A stretch of 35,202 bases of DNA from Isosphaeraceae bacterium (GCA_025356475.1 JANXSX010000021.1:1-35202); one strand, 5' to 3'; positions 23,886-33,323 are shown, counted from the stretch's first letter. A program made the numbers and translations. The notes: generated by a model from the sequence alone, not told the origin.

Positions 23886-24941
23886 TCAACCGATATATCG
23901 AGGGTCGAAAAGCTTGGGACGGGGGACGGCGCTGGGCTTGTCCCACTGATGAGCTTCAATCGACTTGATAATCCGATCGGCGAGGCGAACGGCTTTGAGG
24001 GCATCCTCGCCGGTAACCTTGGGTCGTTCACCCGTGCGAACGGCATGGACAAAGTCTTCAAGTTCGAGGGCGAGAGGCTCACGCCCCTCGGTGTGCACTT
24101 GTTCGACCTCGAGGATCGTGCCGAAGAGTCGTTCCTTCACAGCCGCTGGCTGAGTCAAGTCGAGCCCGTCCAGATCGAGTTCGCCCTGTCTGAGCTTCTC
24201 GCCAGGCGTGATGAACGTCCCTTGTTTCGTGGCGAAGTCGAGTGAAGCGTAGCCCTCCGCTCCCCAGATCCGCATTTTTCGACTTGGCTGGAAGCTCGCA
24301 CGACTGGCGGTGAGATTGGCCACGGTACCGTTCTCGAACTCGATCCGAGCGTTGGCGACGTCTTCGAGTGCGCCAAAGATCGCGACTCCGACGGCCTCAA
24401 CCTTCTTGACCGGAGAATGGACCATCGAGAGCAAGAGGTCGAGATCATGGATCATCAGGTCGAGCACGACCCCGATATCGGTCGACCGGAAGGTGTAGGT
24501 TGACATCCGTTCGGCGGTGATGTAGCGAGGCTTGATCGCTCGGCCTTGCATCGATCCCAACGCTGGATTGAACCGCTCGATATGCCCAACTTGTAGCACA
24601 GCTCCAGAGGACTTAGCGCAGGCAACGATCGCTTCGGCATCCTCAAGAGTCGCAGCCAAGGGCTTCTCGACCATTGTTGCGCACCCCATTGCCAGGAATG
24701 CACTTGCGACTTCGCGATGACCTGACGTGGGCACGGCGATCGTTACTGCATCAATGGTACCAATCAAATCGCGCCAGTCAGACACTGATGCGCAGCCACA
24801 CCGCTCGGCGACCGCGATCGCTTGCTCGGAGCGAGCATCGGCAACGGCGACGAGTTCCACATCAGCAAGCGTCGATAGGATACGCGCATGATGCTGCCCC
24901 AGGTGGCCAACACCGACCACGCCAACTCTTAACTTAGACAT
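23886..24941 (-). CDS. Gfo/Idh/MocA oxidoreductase linked to lpxA (GnnA-like)
   Basis: 351 residues starting MSKLRVGVVGVGHLGQHHAR, a Rossmann NAD(P) motif without signal peptide, so cytoplasmic. MVEKPLAATLEDAEAIVACA carries the family EKP motif. LQVGHIERFNPAL and DIGVVLDLMIHDLDLLLSM resemble UDP-N-acetylglucosamine 3-dehydrogenase (GnnA). It starts 6 bp after the lpxA stop, and its ribosome binding site (GGAG) lies in the lpxA end. GnnA with GnnB replaces the 3-OH of UDP-GlcNAc by an amine, giving amide-linked lipid A. No GnnB aminotransferase is in the window, so the role is inferred from position and resemblance. It has a different class of N-terminus from the exported homologue at 9545-10807. 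Confidence 0.85.
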   Translation of the reverse strand: MSKLRVGVVGVGHLGQHHARILSTLADVELVAVADARSEQAIAVAERCGCASVSDWRDLIGTIDAVTIAVPTSGHREVASAFLAMGCATMVEKPLAATLEDAEAIVACAKSSGAVLQVGHIERFNPALGSMQGRAIKPRYITAERMSTYTFRSTDIGVVLDLMIHDLDLLLSMVHSPVKKVEAVGVAIFGALEDVANARIEFENGTVANLTASRASFQPSRKMRIWGAEGYASLDFATKQGTFITPGEKLRQGELDLDGLDLTQPAAVKERLFGTILEVEQVHTEGREPLALELEDFVHAVRTGERPKVTGEDALKAVRLADRIIKSIEAHQWDKPSAVPRPKLFDPRYIG

Positions 24942-24947
24942 CGAGAA

Positions 24948-25751
24948 TTATCTCCGGAACCGCTCGCGGGCGCGACCGTGCTTGCCATCATTTTGGGCCT
25001 GGATGAATGTCAACAACCGCTGCACATCCGGCAGAATCGGCCCGTGGGAACTAATGATTTCAGTCGCGTGGGCCAGACTCATCTTCGCCCGATAGATCAG
25101 GCGGTGAGCTTCGTGAAGCCCATCGACGGCTTCGGTAGTGATGCCGTTTCGCTTGAGACCGACTACATTGATGCAACGGACCTTGGAGGGATTGCCGTCG
25201 ACCAGCATGTAGGGAGGGACGTCATGCACAATTCGCGACTGGCCACCGATGAAGCTGAACCCGCCAATCGTCGAATAGTGATGGACCGCGACTCCGCCGG
25301 AGAGGCTCGCATGGCTCTCGACATGGACGTGTCCGCCCAGCATTGTGCCGTTGGCGATCGTGATTCGGTCGCCGAGCTTGCAGTCATGGGCCACGTGGGA
25401 AGTGGCCATGAGGAAGTTATGACTACCGATTCGAGTGACCCAATCTTCCTTTTCGGTGCCACGATTGATCGTGACCCCCTCGCGGATGATGTTGCTATCG
25501 CCGATCTCAACTCGTGTGCGAGCCCCGTGGTAGGAGACATCCTGTGGGTCGCCGCCGATCACCACGAACGGGCTGATCACATTGTCTTCGCCAATGGTCG
25601 TGAGGCCCATCACGCAGACCTGAGCGATCAGTTTTGTCCCACGACCGATCTTCACGTCGGGACCGATCACGCAGTATGGACCGATCTCGACTCCATCGGC
25701 GATCTCGGCTTGGGGGTCTACGTGTGCTGTGTCGGCAATCAGTGTGGCCAT
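24948..25751 (-). CDS. lpxA: Acyl-[ACP]-UDP-N-acetylglucosamine O-acyltransferase
   Basis: First acyl transfer of lipid A synthesis. I chose ATG 25751 (267 residues, MATLIADTAHVDPQAEIADG), with AGAGG 9 nt upstream; the frame extends to 25796. The left-handed beta-helix hexapeptides are evident (VEIGPYCVIGPDVKIGRGTK, TTIGEDNVISPFVVIGG). TINRGTEKEDWVTRIG, and SHVAHDCKLGD with the catalytic His122, are diagnostic. The C-terminal helices follow GLKRNGIT. It lies 90 bp after lpxC-fabZ and immediately before the GnnA-like gene. Presence of this gene indicates lipid A capacity, as in other planctomycetes. If GnnA-like works with it, the acceptor might be the 3-amino sugar. Confidence 0.95.
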   Translation of the reverse strand: MATLIADTAHVDPQAEIADGVEIGPYCVIGPDVKIGRGTKLIAQVCVMGLTTIGEDNVISPFVVIGGDPQDVSYHGARTRVEIGDSNIIREGVTINRGTEKEDWVTRIGSHNFLMATSHVAHDCKLGDRITIANGTMLGGHVHVESHASLSGGVAVHHYSTIGGFSFIGGQSRIVHDVPPYMLVDGNPSKVRCINVVGLKRNGITTEAVDGLHEAHRLIYRAKMSLAHATEIISSHGPILPDVQRLLTFIQAQNDGKHGRARERFRR

Positions 25752-25840
25752 GATGGTGAACCTCTTCCCTGAGGGGGAGTCTGGACCCGACTTCATCCAT
25801 GATGTCGGGCAAGCGACTCAAACCTCGAACACCCGCTGCT

Positions 25841-27157
25841 CTACGCAACTCGTTCGGCAGGTAGGACCATGAACTTGATCGCAGCCTCGGCGACTCGGTG
25901 GCCATCGACCTTCGCGATCCCCTGGACGTCGAAGCACCGATCACGCAACTTGACCGCCTCAACTTCCAGCCGAAGCTGATCGCCAGGAGTGACTGGACGG
26001 CGGATCTTCACATGATTGATCGCTGCGATCACGGCGACACTCTCATTTGAGTCCACCCGATCGCTGAGCATTACGCCAGCGGCCTGGGCGAGGGCCTCAA
26101 CAATCATGACTCCGGGCATAATCGGTCTGCCGGGCCAGTGACCTTGAAAGAATGGCTCGTTCACGGTCACGTTTTTGATCGCCACAATCCGCCTGGAGGG
26201 TTCCAGGGAAAGGACCCGGTCGACGAGCAGGAACGGGTAACGGTGCGGCAAGATCTTCATGATCGCGCCAATATCGAGGGAGTGCTCGGCCTTTTGGACC
26301 TTTGTTTTTTCAAGGGACCCGGCGAGCTTGCGGACAAGTTCGGCGTTCAAGCTATGCCCCGATCGATGAGCGACGACGTGCCCAACCAGGTCGTGGCCGA
26401 ATAAGGCCAAGTCACCGACCAGGTCGAGCATTTTGTGGCGGACGCATTCGTCCGGATACCTTAGAGCGTTGCCAATCGGGCCATCGGGCCCAAAGATCAA
26501 GAGGTCGGAAGTGGTCGTCCGAGCCCCAATTCCTGACTGGCGAAGCGTTTCAGCCTCCGCCTCCAGTAGAAACGTCCGGCTTGGTCCAAGCTCCGTAACA
26601 AAGGAGTCGGGAGTCACTTCCATGAAGAGACTCTGGCGACCGATTGCGGTTTGTGGCCCGTAGTCGAGCGTGTAGGTGACGACCAGTTCTTTGGTCTCGC
26701 CCGGGTGGGCAGTCAGCGTCGCTCGGCCTTCGCGAACGGTCACTGGCTTCTCAATGACCATCGCCTGACGATGGGCTGCTTGCTCGACCGTCCCCGCAAA
26801 CTGAAGGGCCTCAACAAACGCTTGGCTCGAGCCGTCGCAGCCGGGTGTTTCCGGCCCATTGATCTCGACCCGACAGTTATCAATGCGCAACCCCGAGAGG
26901 GCTGCCATGATATGTTCGACCATCTCGATCGTTGCGCCATCTCGTTCGATGGCGGTCCGACGTTGCCGAGAGACGACATGACTGATAGTGGCTGGAACAT
27001 CGACCCCATCGCCGAGATCGGTTCGAACGAACACGACTCCGGTATCGGGTTCGCCCGGAGTGAACCGGAGCGATACATCGAGACCCGAGAGGAAGCTAAC
27101 CCCGCTCAGGCCCGCCTTTTTGGCGAGTGTCCGCTGTGATCGTTTCGCTGTGAGCAT
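25841..27157 (-). CDS. Bifunctional UDP-3-O-acyl-N-acetylglucosamine deacetylase / 3-hydroxyacyl-ACP dehydratase
   Basis: LpxC-FabZ fusion of 438 residues. The LpxC half (1-285) is the committed, zinc-dependent step of lipid A synthesis. Zinc ligands are His82 (VEHIMAAL), His241 and Asp245 (RHKMLDLVGDL), and the catalytic His268 is in HRSGHSLN. The FabZ half (about 291-438) has ILPHRYPFLLVDRV with His305, NEPFFQGHWPGRPIMPGV and Glu354 in MIVEALAQAAG. It dehydrates 3-hydroxyacyl-ACP. Fusing the two puts the enzymes competing for the 3-hydroxyacyl pool on one chain. Such fusions are known from Bacteroidetes and others. It lies between ompH and lpxA. Confidence 0.95.
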   Translation of the reverse strand: MLTAKRSQRTLAKKAGLSGVSFLSGLDVSLRFTPGEPDTGVVFVRTDLGDGVDVPATISHVVSRQRRTAIERDGATIEMVEHIMAALSGLRIDNCRVEINGPETPGCDGSSQAFVEALQFAGTVEQAAHRQAMVIEKPVTVREGRATLTAHPGETKELVVTYTLDYGPQTAIGRQSLFMEVTPDSFVTELGPSRTFLLEAEAETLRQSGIGARTTTSDLLIFGPDGPIGNALRYPDECVRHKMLDLVGDLALFGHDLVGHVVAHRSGHSLNAELVRKLAGSLEKTKVQKAEHSLDIGAIMKILPHRYPFLLVDRVLSLEPSRRIVAIKNVTVNEPFFQGHWPGRPIMPGVMIVEALAQAAGVMLSDRVDSNESVAVIAAINHVKIRRPVTPGDQLRLEVEAVKLRDRCFDVQGIAKVDGHRVAEAAIKFMVLPAERVA

Positions 27158-27190
27158 GCCCAGCTCGCCTTTTGATCGATGCGCTAACTG

Positions 27191-27219
27191 ACTCCTCCCT
27201 CCGAGTCGGAAGGAGGAGT
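27191..27219 (-). terminator. Hairpin between ompH and lpxC-fabZ
   Basis: ACTCCTCC (27191-27198) pairs with GGAGGAGT (27212-27219), and TCCGA with TCGGA inside it, across one mismatch. It lies in the 85-bp gap between the ompH stop (27243) and the lpxC-fabZ start (27157). No U-tract follows on the minus strand, so partial termination or an mRNA-processing/stability element is as likely as a full terminator. Confidence 0.45.
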
Positions 27220-27242
27220 GGAGACCTCATGCCGAAATAGGA

Positions 27243-28016
27243 TCAGTTCCGAGGTCCGGCTTGTGAGCCGGGGGCTGTTGTGGGCTGCGCGGGGGCACCA
27301 CCACCAGGAGCTGCCGGTACATCACCCTTAGGATCGGGGCCACCCGCCTGCTTGTATGCGGTGTTCAAGAACCTGATCACTTCGTTGGTCAGATCGGAGG
27401 TGGGGTCCGCATAGACGACCGGGCGACCGATCGCCATCATGACCGACTGCGGATCAGCGCCACTCATCGCCTTGTTGGTCGTCGAGTTCAGAACCATGGT
27501 GATGCCCTTGTGAACAGCGGCCCGATGGACCATGTCCTGGACCTCGCGGTAAACCGTCGCAAGTCCTTCGGCATCCTTCATGATGAACTCGTTTTTGTAC
27601 TGCTCTTGCTTGGCCTGGGCTTTGGCCTGCCACTCGGTGATCTCGTCAGCGTGCTTTTTGTAATCAGGGCTATTCGGGGTGAGCTTGGAGATGATCTCAC
27701 CCTTCTGCTTGATGTCATTGACGAGCTTCATCAGCTCGTTTTGCTTGACGAGGGCCTGAGCACGGATGTCTTCATTATGGACCTTGAATTTGTTGTAGCC
27801 ATTGATGACGGCGTCGACATCGACAACGCCCACCTTGCTCGGTGTGGAGGTTGCTGCAGGTGTCGTCGGCGTTGTGCCAGCGGTTGTGCCCGCTGCGGCC
27901 TTGGTGACTTTGCCGTCTCGCGGTGCTTGAGCCAGTAGCGGAGCGACGAGAACAACGACGACGCCGAGTAGACCGGCGACGAACATCCAACCCATGCGGG
28001 TGATCCGGTTCAACAT
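27243..28016 (-). CDS. OmpH/Skp-family periplasmic chaperone
   Basis: 257 residues from ATG 28016, with AAGGGA 6 nt upstream; the frame is open to 28064. A signal peptide (MLNRITRMGWMFVAGLLGVV, cleavage after ...LLAQA) is followed by a Thr/Ala/Pro linker. The OmpH body shows VGVVDVDAVINGYNKFKVHN, a long coiled coil (IRAQALVKQNELMKLVNDIK, EWQAKAQAKQEQYKNEFIM) and the strand KGITMVLNSTTNKAMSG. The C-terminus ends in a Pro/Gly/Ala-rich tail longer than in E. coli Skp. Skp holds unfolded outer-membrane proteins; location beside lpxC-fabZ and lpxA matches the conserved bam-skp-lpx neighbourhood, here without bamA. Confidence 0.88.
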   Translation of the reverse strand: MLNRITRMGWMFVAGLLGVVVVLVAPLLAQAPRDGKVTKAAAGTTAGTTPTTPAATSTPSKVGVVDVDAVINGYNKFKVHNEDIRAQALVKQNELMKLVNDIKQKGEIISKLTPNSPDYKKHADEITEWQAKAQAKQEQYKNEFIMKDAEGLATVYREVQDMVHRAAVHKGITMVLNSTTNKAMSGADPQSVMMAIGRPVVYADPTSDLTNEVIRFLNTAYKQAGGPDPKGDVPAAPGGGAPAQPTTAPGSQAGPRN

Positions 28017-28242
28017 CCGAAATCCCTTTCGTAGAAGGCTGATCTGTTCAGCCCGAGCATCCATGCCCTGCCCGCGAAACCACGTGATCTTCGCGGGGAG
28101 ACTCTCTGTTCACATTGGGTAAATTCGCAGGAATCACCCCTACGCGCACATCCTGTCTCAAACGGCAAAAGGGGTCAAGATCATCTGGGTGGAGAATGCT
28201 CAAGATCCCGGTTCGAAAAACCGAGAGACCGGAAACCGCCTT

Positions 28243-28261
28243 GCGAATCACGTTGATTCGC
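28243..28261. promoter_or_regulatory. Inverted repeat between arsR-type gene and ompH
   Basis: GCGAATCA-CGT-TGATTCGC is a perfect 8-bp dyad with a 3-nt centre, in the 288-bp gap upstream of ompH and downstream of the ArsR-type gene. It could be an operator for the regulator or a terminator stem, but no T-tract follows on the minus strand. Confidence 0.4.
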
Positions 28262-28304
28262 GAGCCGATTTCAGGTCTCGAAGGTCAAACCCAACTCAGA
28301 CGAA

Positions 28305-28706
28305 TCAACCGCCGTAGTTGAGGACGAAGTCCTGGAACTTGATCTTACGGGGGATTTCGCCACCGGCGGAGAACAAGGTCACGAGCAGTTCGCCGAAGTG
28401 ATCCTTGCGAACGCTGTAGAAGTTATGCTTGCCTTCGCGGCGGGACTCAATCAGGCCGGAAACTCGCATCAGGGCCAGGTGGTGGCTGACGGCGGGCTGG
28501 CTCTGTCCGAGACGAGTGCAGAGGTCGGTGACGTGCAGTTCTTCGTTCTGAGCTAGGAACAAAAGGATGCGAAGACGGGTCTCGTCAGAGAGAAGCTTGA
28601 AAACCTGTGCGAGTTCGCGAACAGCCTGTTCGCTCACGCCATGAGCAATGTTTGTGTGACCGTTGGATTCGGCGATTGCCTTCGCGGGTGCTGCTTTGCG
28701 TGCCAT
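28305..28706 (-). CDS. ArsR-family winged-helix regulator without metal-site cysteines
   Basis: 133 residues from ATG 28706 (MARKAAPAKAIAESNGHTNI), with AGGA about 10 nt upstream; the frame is open to 28766. The winged helix is evident: VRELAQVFKLLSDETRLRIL, ELHVTDLCTRLGQSQPAVSH, HLALMRVSGLIESRREGKHN. The ELCVCDL metal-binding motif of classical ArsR/SmtB is replaced by ELHVTDLC, so arsenic/metal sensing through that site is unlikely. It lies upstream of ompH and the lpx genes on the same strand, separated by 288 bp, so it may regulate them or only neighbour them. I infer a housekeeping-type regulator conserved in planctomycetes. Confidence 0.82.
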   Translation of the reverse strand: MARKAAPAKAIAESNGHTNIAHGVSEQAVRELAQVFKLLSDETRLRILLFLAQNEELHVTDLCTRLGQSQPAVSHHLALMRVSGLIESRREGKHNFYSVRKDHFGELLVTLFSAGGEIPRKIKFQDFVLNYGG

Positions 28707-29088
28707 TTGGTGTTCGTCCTGAGAAGGGATTGGGAGAGAACTCTCAGCGAGCCTGTAAAGTCTCAACTCTTGAGGCGGTGGGCTCGCTGCAACGGAGGGG
28801 GAGTTGATTGATCGCTCGTGACCGAATTACGGATCATCTGCGCTCAGAGACGCATAGAGATCAGGATTCGACAGGGCAGACACATAAGGGTACTCTGAAC
28901 ACGTCACGTTGTGACGCAATTCGATAATACGCGTTCATTTTTCTTGCCGAGATGATTTGATTCGTCTCACAGTTGTGTTTTCGAGTCATCTCACACCTTG
29001 TAAAGCCACAAACCGGAAGAATCGGCGAATCACCCTGATCATATCAGCCAAAATTTCGGATCGGGTCGTGTTTCGGCAAGGATCGAAG
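28707..29088. other. Intergenic stretch with one dyad, no gene
   Basis: About 380 bp between the ArsR-type gene and dapA, containing the ArsR-type promoter region. CGTCAC-GTT-GTGACG (28902-28916) is a perfect 6-bp dyad with a 3-nt centre, a possible operator. No open frame with a ribosome binding site and no RNA fold was recognised. Confidence 0.5.
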
Positions 29089-29979
29089 TCAGACGAGAAG
29101 CCCATAGCGAACCAGGCTACAGCGCAAGATCTCGGTCGCTCTTTCATCAAGAGGAACCAGCGGTAGCCGGACTTCTGCGGTTCCGCGACCAAGAAGGGCC
29201 ATGGCTGATTTGATGGGTGAGGGGTTGGAGGCAAGTCCAAGCAGATCCTTACAAAGAGGATACAGCTTGCGATGAATCGATTGAGCCAAGGCAATGTCGC
29301 CGGCATTGAAGGCATTGATCAGACGAATGACATCGCCCGGCACAATGTTTCCCGCGACCGAGACCACGCCTTCACCACCAACCGCCATCATTGGTAAGGT
29401 CAAACTATCGTCTCCCGAGAGAACCGTAAGATTCGTTCGGTCAAGGATGTCACTGACCTGATCCAGAGATCCCGCAGCTTCCTTGATTGCCACGATCGGC
29501 GCGATCTTACTCAACCGTTCGACCGTCTCGGGCTCGATGTTCCGACCGGTTCGCGAAGGAATATTGTAGAGAACGATCGGCAGGTCGACCGACTCTCCAA
29601 TCTTAGCGAAGTGGGCGTACAAACCTTCCTGAGTCGGTCGGTTGTAGTAGGGAGCAACGATCAGCGCGGCGTCCGCACCGGCCTTCGCCGCAAACTTCGT
29701 CAGACGAACCGCTTCTGAAGTGGAGTTTGAGCCTGTACCCGCCATCACCTTGATGCGACCGGCGGCCTGGGAGATCACGGTGGCGATCACCAACTCGTGT
29801 TCGAGGTGAGAGAGCGTCGGTGACTCGCCAGTGGTTCCAACGGGAGAAACGGTGGGTGTCCCCTGTTCAACCTGCCAATCAACCGAAGCCCGAAGAGCAG
29901 CCTCGTCAACGTCACCGTGTTTAAAAGGAGTCACCAGCGCTACCGTGCAACCAGCGAACATCGAACCCTTCGTCGCCAT
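29089..29979 (-). CDS. dapA: 4-hydroxy-tetrahydrodipicolinate synthase
   Basis: It condenses pyruvate and aspartate semialdehyde, the branch-point step of lysine/diaminopimelate synthesis. Start ATG 29979 (296 residues) has GGAGG 5 nt upstream; the adjacent ATG 29982 is 2 nt from it. Signatures are [10 protein letters not shown] (48-57), [12 protein letters not shown] (110-121), [12 protein letters not shown] with Tyr138, and [12 protein letters not shown] with the Schiff-base Lys166. Length and motifs are those of an active enzyme. It follows pdxJ by about 115 bp. Production of DAP would fit a planctomycete with a peptidoglycan cell wall. Confidence 0.94.
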   Translation of the reverse strand: MATKGSMFAGCTVALVTPFKHGDVDEAALRASVDWQVEQGTPTVSPVGTTGESPTLSHLEHELVIATVISQAAGRIKVMAGTGSNSTSEAVRLTKFAAKAGADAALIVAPYYNRPTQEGLYAHFAKIGESVDLPIVLYNIPSRTGRNIEPETVERLSKIAPIVAIKEAAGSLDQVSDILDRTNLTVLSGDDSLTLPMMAVGGEGVVSVAGNIVPGDVIRLINAFNAGDIALAQSIHRKLYPLCKDLLGLASNPSPIKSAMALLGRGTAEVRLPLVPLDERATEILRCSLVRYGLLV

Positions 29980-30095
29980 CATATCCTCCAGATCGTGACG
30001 AGAGAGACACAGTACGCTCTCTCAGACACGACTTAATCATTATAGTACGACTGTCAATCAAATACTATGCCCGGATCGAAGAATGTAGCGCACGC

Positions 30096-30836
30096 TCACA
30101 AGTAGGGTTCACGAATCGACTCACGAATCAGCGCTTTCATCTCGCGGACTGCGCGATCGAGTCCAACCAAGACTGCGCGGGAAATGATGCTATGGCCAAT
30201 GTTTAGCTCTTCCATGTGTGCAATCGTTGCGATCGCGCCGACGTTCTGATAATTCAGACCATGACCTGCGTGCAAGTGTAATCCCGCTGCGATCGTGGCT
30301 TTCCCCGCGAGCTGAATCGCCTTTAGTTCGTCAGCCACGGCATCCGCACCTCGCGCCTCGGCGAATTTCCCCGTATGCAACTCGATCGCAACGGCACCGA
30401 CCGCAGCAGACGCTTCAACCTGGGCCGGATTGGGGTCGATGAACATACTGATATGGCTCAGACCGGCATCCCGGCACCGCGCGACCGCTTCGCGGACACG
30501 ATCGAGCTGGCCGACGACGTCGAGCCCCCCTTCGGTGGTCAACTCCTCGCGACGTTCGGGAACAAAGGTCAGTTGGTCAGGTTTGTACTTGATTGCCAAG
30601 GCAATAATCGACGTGTCGAGTGCGAGCTCAAGGTTTAGCGGGACCCCTGCCGTCTCGCGGAGAATCCGCAGGTCGCGGTCGGAAATATGGCGGCGATCTT
30701 CCCTAAGATGAATCGTCAGCGAGTCCGCCCCACCCAGTTCGGCGAGTACCGCAGCCTGGATTGGATCCGGTTCGCGCCCCCCCCGCGCTTGGCGTAACGT
30801 AGCCACATGATCGATATTCACACCAAGCCGCAACAT
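30096..30836 (-). CDS. pdxJ: Pyridoxine 5'-phosphate synthase
   Basis: It makes pyridoxine 5'-phosphate from deoxyxylulose 5-phosphate and 3-amino-1-hydroxyacetone phosphate in the DXP-dependent vitamin B6 pathway. I chose ATG 30836 (246 residues, [20 protein letters not shown]), with GGAGG 9 nt upstream; ATG 30842 is too close to it. Conserved blocks are [61 protein letters not shown]-like [12 protein letters not shown], and [15 protein letters not shown]. Upstream of dapA on the same strand. Confidence 0.95.
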   Translation of the reverse strand: MLRLGVNIDHVATLRQARGGREPDPIQAAVLAELGGADSLTIHLREDRRHISDRDLRILRETAGVPLNLELALDTSIIALAIKYKPDQLTFVPERREELTTEGGLDVVGQLDRVREAVARCRDAGLSHISMFIDPNPAQVEASAAVGAVAIELHTGKFAEARGADAVADELKAIQLAGKATIAAGLHLHAGHGLNYQNVGAIATIAHMEELNIGHSIISRAVLVGLDRAVREMKALIRESIREPYL

Positions 30837-30906
30837 TCCCATCCGCCTCCGCTCTACCGAATCTGCAAATGCTTAAACTAAAGTCTTAAGAGTCCCGAGT
30901 TCGATG

Positions 30907-33138
30907 TCAACCCTTACTCACTGGCCGGAGTGGACATTTTGCGAGCACAAACGTCCGTTCGCCTCCCAATGTGAACGCAACTCGACCCTTTCGGTTGGGT
31001 CCAGCTCCATCAATTGCCACGATCCGACCGATGCCATACTCCGGGTGCATGACCGAGACACCAGGCCGAAAGACGTCGAGTGCATCGCCGCTTAGTGGCA
31101 AGATCGTCGAAGCCGGTTTTCCCAACTGAGCCGCTGTTGTCAATGCAAAGGTTCGTGGCGTTGGAGAATTGCCTCGAGATGCCGACGAACTTGCACTTGA
31201 CCAGGCGAAGTTCGACGTCACGGACGCGTTTCGAACGTTCATGGAGTCGAGTGGCAGTTCTGCCAGGAAATTGGACGGGATCGCCGGCTGACGCTGACCC
31301 CGGAACTCACGAATCTTACAATGACTCAGATAGAGTTCACGCTCCGCCCGAGTAATCCCGACGAACAGGAGTCGGCGTTCTTCCTCCATCTCCGAATCGC
31401 TCTCGTTGGCGCGGCTATGAGGGAGAATCCCCTGCTCGATCCCGACAATGAAGACGACTGGGAACTCCAACCCCTTTGCGGCGTGAAGGGTCATGAGAGT
31501 GACCGAGCCGGACCCGCCGTCCCAGCGGTCGACGGCCGAAGCCAGGCTTACGTCTTCGAGGAATTCAATCACGGTCGCACCTGGATGCTCCCGGTCAAAA
31601 CCTCGCGCAGCGGTGAGGAGCTCGAGGACATTCGCCAGTCGATCTTCGCCCCCTGCCCCTTTTTCCTCTTCAAGATGTTTGTGGTACCCACTTAGATCGA
31701 GAAGCCTCTTGATCACAACTTCCGCAGGGTGATCTTTGAGGTCGATCAGCTCGTTCATCAAAAGGCTGAAATCACGAAGTGAGCGGATGGCCTTATCTTT
31801 GAGCCCTGGCACAGCCGCAGCCTCACGCGCCATGGCCAGCAAGGGCAATTGCTTCGTATTTGCTCGATCCGCGAGCTTGTCCATCGAGGTCTTGCCGATC
31901 CCCCGAGGAGGAACATTGACAACCCGGGCGAACGCCACATTGTCCTTGGGATTGGCCAGCAGCGCGAGGTAGGACATTACGTCCTTAATCTCCTGTCGTT
32001 GATAAAATGACGTGCCGCCAACAATCTGGTATGGGACTTTGGCCGTCCGAAATGCGGATTCGAACTGACGCGTTAGAGCGGTGATCCGGCAGAAAACCGC
32101 GACCTCGTGATGGGCGTAAGTCCCCTCTCGGACGAGTTCAACGATCTTTGAAGCAACTCCTTGGGCTTCCTCGACCTCATTCCCGTATGTGGTCAGTTCG
32201 ACAGGCTGACCTTCGGGATTCCCCGTGTGGAGCGACTTGGGCTTACGCTTGCGATTGTGTCGGATCAAGGCATCAGCCGATCGAAGAATCGACTTGGTGC
32301 TGCGATAATTTTGTTCAAGTTTGACGACTTTACAGCCTGGGAAGTCGTGTTCAAACTCCATGATATTGTTGAGATTTGCCCCGCGCCACCCATAGATCGA
32401 CTGGTCGGGATCTCCGGTCACGCAGAGGTTAGGGCTATCCACGCAGAGTGCCCGAACAATCGCATATTGGGCCATGTTCGTGTCTTGATATTCGTCGACC
32501 AGAACGTACCGAAACCTAGCGTCAAGTTCCGCCCGGACCTTGGGGTAAGTCTTGACAATGTGAACGATATGACCGAGCAGGTCATCGAAATCGACCGCCG
32601 AACTCTCTTTAAGGACCTGTTGGTAGGCCCTGTAGACTCGGGACACGATCGCAGAAACGTGGTCTCCACCTCGAGCCGCGACTTGATCAGGTGTGGCCAG
32701 ATCGTTTTTGGCTCGGCTGATGGCTGCGTCGATCTTTTCCGGCGTGACGCTTACATCGTCAAGGCCGAGTTTGGCCATCGCATTTTTCACAGCACGCAGC
32801 CGGTCGGACTGGTCGTAGATCGTGAAGTTGCGATCGAGACCAACGAGAGCGGCATGAGTCCGGAGCAACCGCGCACAGAGTGCATGGAATGTTCCGCACC
32901 AAACGCCCGAGTCGGGTACGAGCTGGTGGATACGTTGCCGCATCTCACCTGCTGCCTTATTCGTGAAGGTCAGAGCCAGAATATTCGCGCCGCCGATGCC
33001 GTTGGCGAGCAGATTGGCAACCCGACGCGTGATCACCCGGGTCTTGCCTGATCCGGCACCAGCCAGGACCAGAAGAGGGCCGTTGATGTGGAGGACTGCC
33101 TCGCGCTGAGGTGGCGTCAAGTCGGCGAGCAGATCCAT
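30907..33138 (-). CDS. UvrD/PcrA-type superfamily 1A DNA helicase
   Basis: 3'-5' ATP-driven helicase acting in repair and replication-fork rescue. ATG 33138 (743 residues, MDLLADLTPPQREAVLHING) is the family-standard start; the long open frame to 33453 overlaps the divergent acpS. Motifs are Walker A AGAGSGKT (26-33), ILALTFTNKAAGEMRQRI, motif II DEYQDTNMAQY, motif III TGDPDQSIYGWRGA, LEQNYRST, VTLMTLHAAKGLEFPVVFIV, and motif VI LLFVGITRAERELYL. The C-terminus ends in a Tudor-like module (VMHPEYGIGRIVAIDG) as in PcrA, which contacts RNA polymerase. It could be named pcrA or uvrD; the sequence alone does not decide. Confidence 0.93.
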   Translation of the reverse strand: MDLLADLTPPQREAVLHINGPLLVLAGAGSGKTRVITRRVANLLANGIGGANILALTFTNKAAGEMRQRIHQLVPDSGVWCGTFHALCARLLRTHAALVGLDRNFTIYDQSDRLRAVKNAMAKLGLDDVSVTPEKIDAAISRAKNDLATPDQVAARGGDHVSAIVSRVYRAYQQVLKESSAVDFDDLLGHIVHIVKTYPKVRAELDARFRYVLVDEYQDTNMAQYAIVRALCVDSPNLCVTGDPDQSIYGWRGANLNNIMEFEHDFPGCKVVKLEQNYRSTKSILRSADALIRHNRKRKPKSLHTGNPEGQPVELTTYGNEVEEAQGVASKIVELVREGTYAHHEVAVFCRITALTRQFESAFRTAKVPYQIVGGTSFYQRQEIKDVMSYLALLANPKDNVAFARVVNVPPRGIGKTSMDKLADRANTKQLPLLAMAREAAAVPGLKDKAIRSLRDFSLLMNELIDLKDHPAEVVIKRLLDLSGYHKHLEEEKGAGGEDRLANVLELLTAARGFDREHPGATVIEFLEDVSLASAVDRWDGGSGSVTLMTLHAAKGLEFPVVFIVGIEQGILPHSRANESDSEMEEERRLLFVGITRAERELYLSHCKIREFRGQRQPAIPSNFLAELPLDSMNVRNASVTSNFAWSSASSSASRGNSPTPRTFALTTAAQLGKPASTILPLSGDALDVFRPGVSVMHPEYGIGRIVAIDGAGPNRKGRVAFTLGGERTFVLAKCPLRPVSKG

Positions 33139-33323
33139 CGAAACCGCTGTCCTTGGAAATAACGGGCGGACGTTCAGAAGAGCGTATCTTATTAGCATAA
33201 CCGATGGAAGAACGGCTCGCGACTCCATTTCGTGGGGATGACTCTTGAGAGCTGGAATCGTTAGAATAAAGCTCTTAGTCCGCCACTCTGAAGCCGCCGC
33301 GTTCTTGGTCGGGACCGTACTCC

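Noticed and set aside
24978-25772. 264-codon plus-strand open frame
   Set aside because: Antisense to lpxA; the Asp/His-rich composition mirrors the hexapeptide repeats.
32161-33051. 296-codon plus-strand open frame
   Set aside because: Antisense to the UvrD/PcrA helicase motifs.
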